A stretch of 5,866 nt of DNA from the NCBI GenBank assembly GCA_937885735.1, contig CALABN010000297.1, forward strand, positions 1 through 5,866, written 5' to 3'. How positions within the stretch are numbered: position 1 is the stretch's first letter; every line of letters starts with the position of its first letter. This stretch comes from an uncultured Bacteroidota bacterium (GTDB lineage: Bacteria; Bacteroidota; Bacteroidia; Bacteroidales; SZUA-534). The notes beneath the pieces are model-generated. The model made no database searches. It was given only the letters and a program-made list of their open reading frames with translations, and was not told the DNA's origin. Positions 5,506-5,866 of this stretch are shown here, piece after piece. The position numbers and the translations under genes were made by a program.

Positions 5506-5866
5506 TAGTATTCCTTTTGCTTGCTGTCGATAATTATTGTGACGGGGCCGTCGTTGATTAGTTCCACTTTCATATCGGCACCGAAACGGCCTGTCTGTGT
5601 CTTGCATCCCGACAGGGTGGCTATCTTTTCCACAAACTCCTCATACAACGGAATGGCGTGTTCTGGGCGCGAGGCGCGTATGTACGACGGGCGGTTTCCC
5701 TTGCTTGTCTGCGCGAAAAGCGTGAACTGCGACACCACCAGAAGTTCTCCGTTGACATCGCTGACAGAGCGGTTCATTACACCGTTCTCATCGTTGAAGA
5801 TGCGCAGGCGCGATGCCTTCCCACACAGATAATCGACATCTTCACTGGTGTCGGCGGGTTCAATGC
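5505..5866 (-). CDS. dtd: D-aminoacyl-tRNA deacylase, 5' end outside window (partial)
   Basis: DTD removes D-amino acids, classically D-tyrosine, and mischarged glycine from tRNA, as a cytosolic homodimer. The visible 119 residues are the C-terminal part of a protein normally about 145-150 long; roughly the first 30 lie beyond the window edge. The two family signatures are present: SQFTLFAQTSKGNRPSY, containing the SQFTL motif, and NDGPVT, containing the Gly-cisPro motif that gives chiral selectivity. Between them are ARPEHA-like (RASRPEHAIPLYEEF) and GRFGADMKVELI segments typical of DTD. The ATG at 5777 is internal, because RLRIFNDENG before it is also conserved. The sampled sequence is GC-rich (about 60%), unlike the left side of the window. 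In Bacteroides dtd often follows uvrC; that would lie to the right and cannot be checked here. Confidence 0.96.
   Translation of the reverse strand, partial: IEPADTSEDVDYLCGKASRLRIFNDENGVMNRSVSDVNGELLVVSQFTLFAQTSKGNRPSYIRASRPEHAIPLYEEFVEKIATLSGCKTQTGRFGADMKVELINDGPVTIIIDSKQKEY

Noticed and set aside
1..5866. CRISPR array, tRNA or rRNA gene, transposase or attachment site
   Set aside because: I found no regularly spaced repeats, no cloverleaf-like sequence, no transposase motifs and no insertion-sequence end repeats on either strand.

Overview
The window looks like a piece of a Bacteroidales chromosome (Prevotella, Bacteroides or Muribaculaceae type; I cannot name the genus). The evidence is the promoters ending in the Bacteroidetes -7 box TAnnTTTG, lipoproteins with Bacteroidetes-style signals, a remnant of a type IX secretion (T9SS) sorting domain, FISUMP-type surface lipoproteins, and a small SRPBCC protein next to dtd.

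Left part (1-3458, + strand): an AT-rich, apparently co-transcribed run of exported proteins. It holds the 3' part of a FISUMP-domain protein cut by the window edge (1-762), an unrecognised secreted protein of about 380 residues (811-1953), and a complete FISUMP-domain lipoprotein with two probable beta-sandwich domains before the FISUMP domain (1998-3458). The two FISUMP proteins are tandem paralogues. They share a 104-bp block that is about 97% identical, while the DNA beyond it is much more diverged. Gaps between the genes are only 44-48 bp.

Middle (3459-3934): no intact gene. It holds what looks like the first codons of a further exported protein, abutting an inverted, frameshifted orphan T9SS C-terminal sorting domain. 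This is probably a rearrangement scar. A strong stem-loop terminator at 3882-3912 follows.

Right part (3935-5866): composition rises toward that of core genes. It contains an uncharacterised mostly helical lipoprotein (minus strand, 3935-4750), an intergenic region of 333 bp with nested inverted repeats and an intrinsic terminator that may be a small RNA, an SRPBCC-fold protein (5084-5488, +), and the 3' part of dtd, D-aminoacyl-tRNA deacylase (minus strand, cut by the window edge). The last two converge with only 16 bp between them.

Reading as a whole: a variable, recombining cluster of surface proteins lies next to conserved housekeeping genes. No defence system, CRISPR array, transposase or reverse transcriptase is visible.
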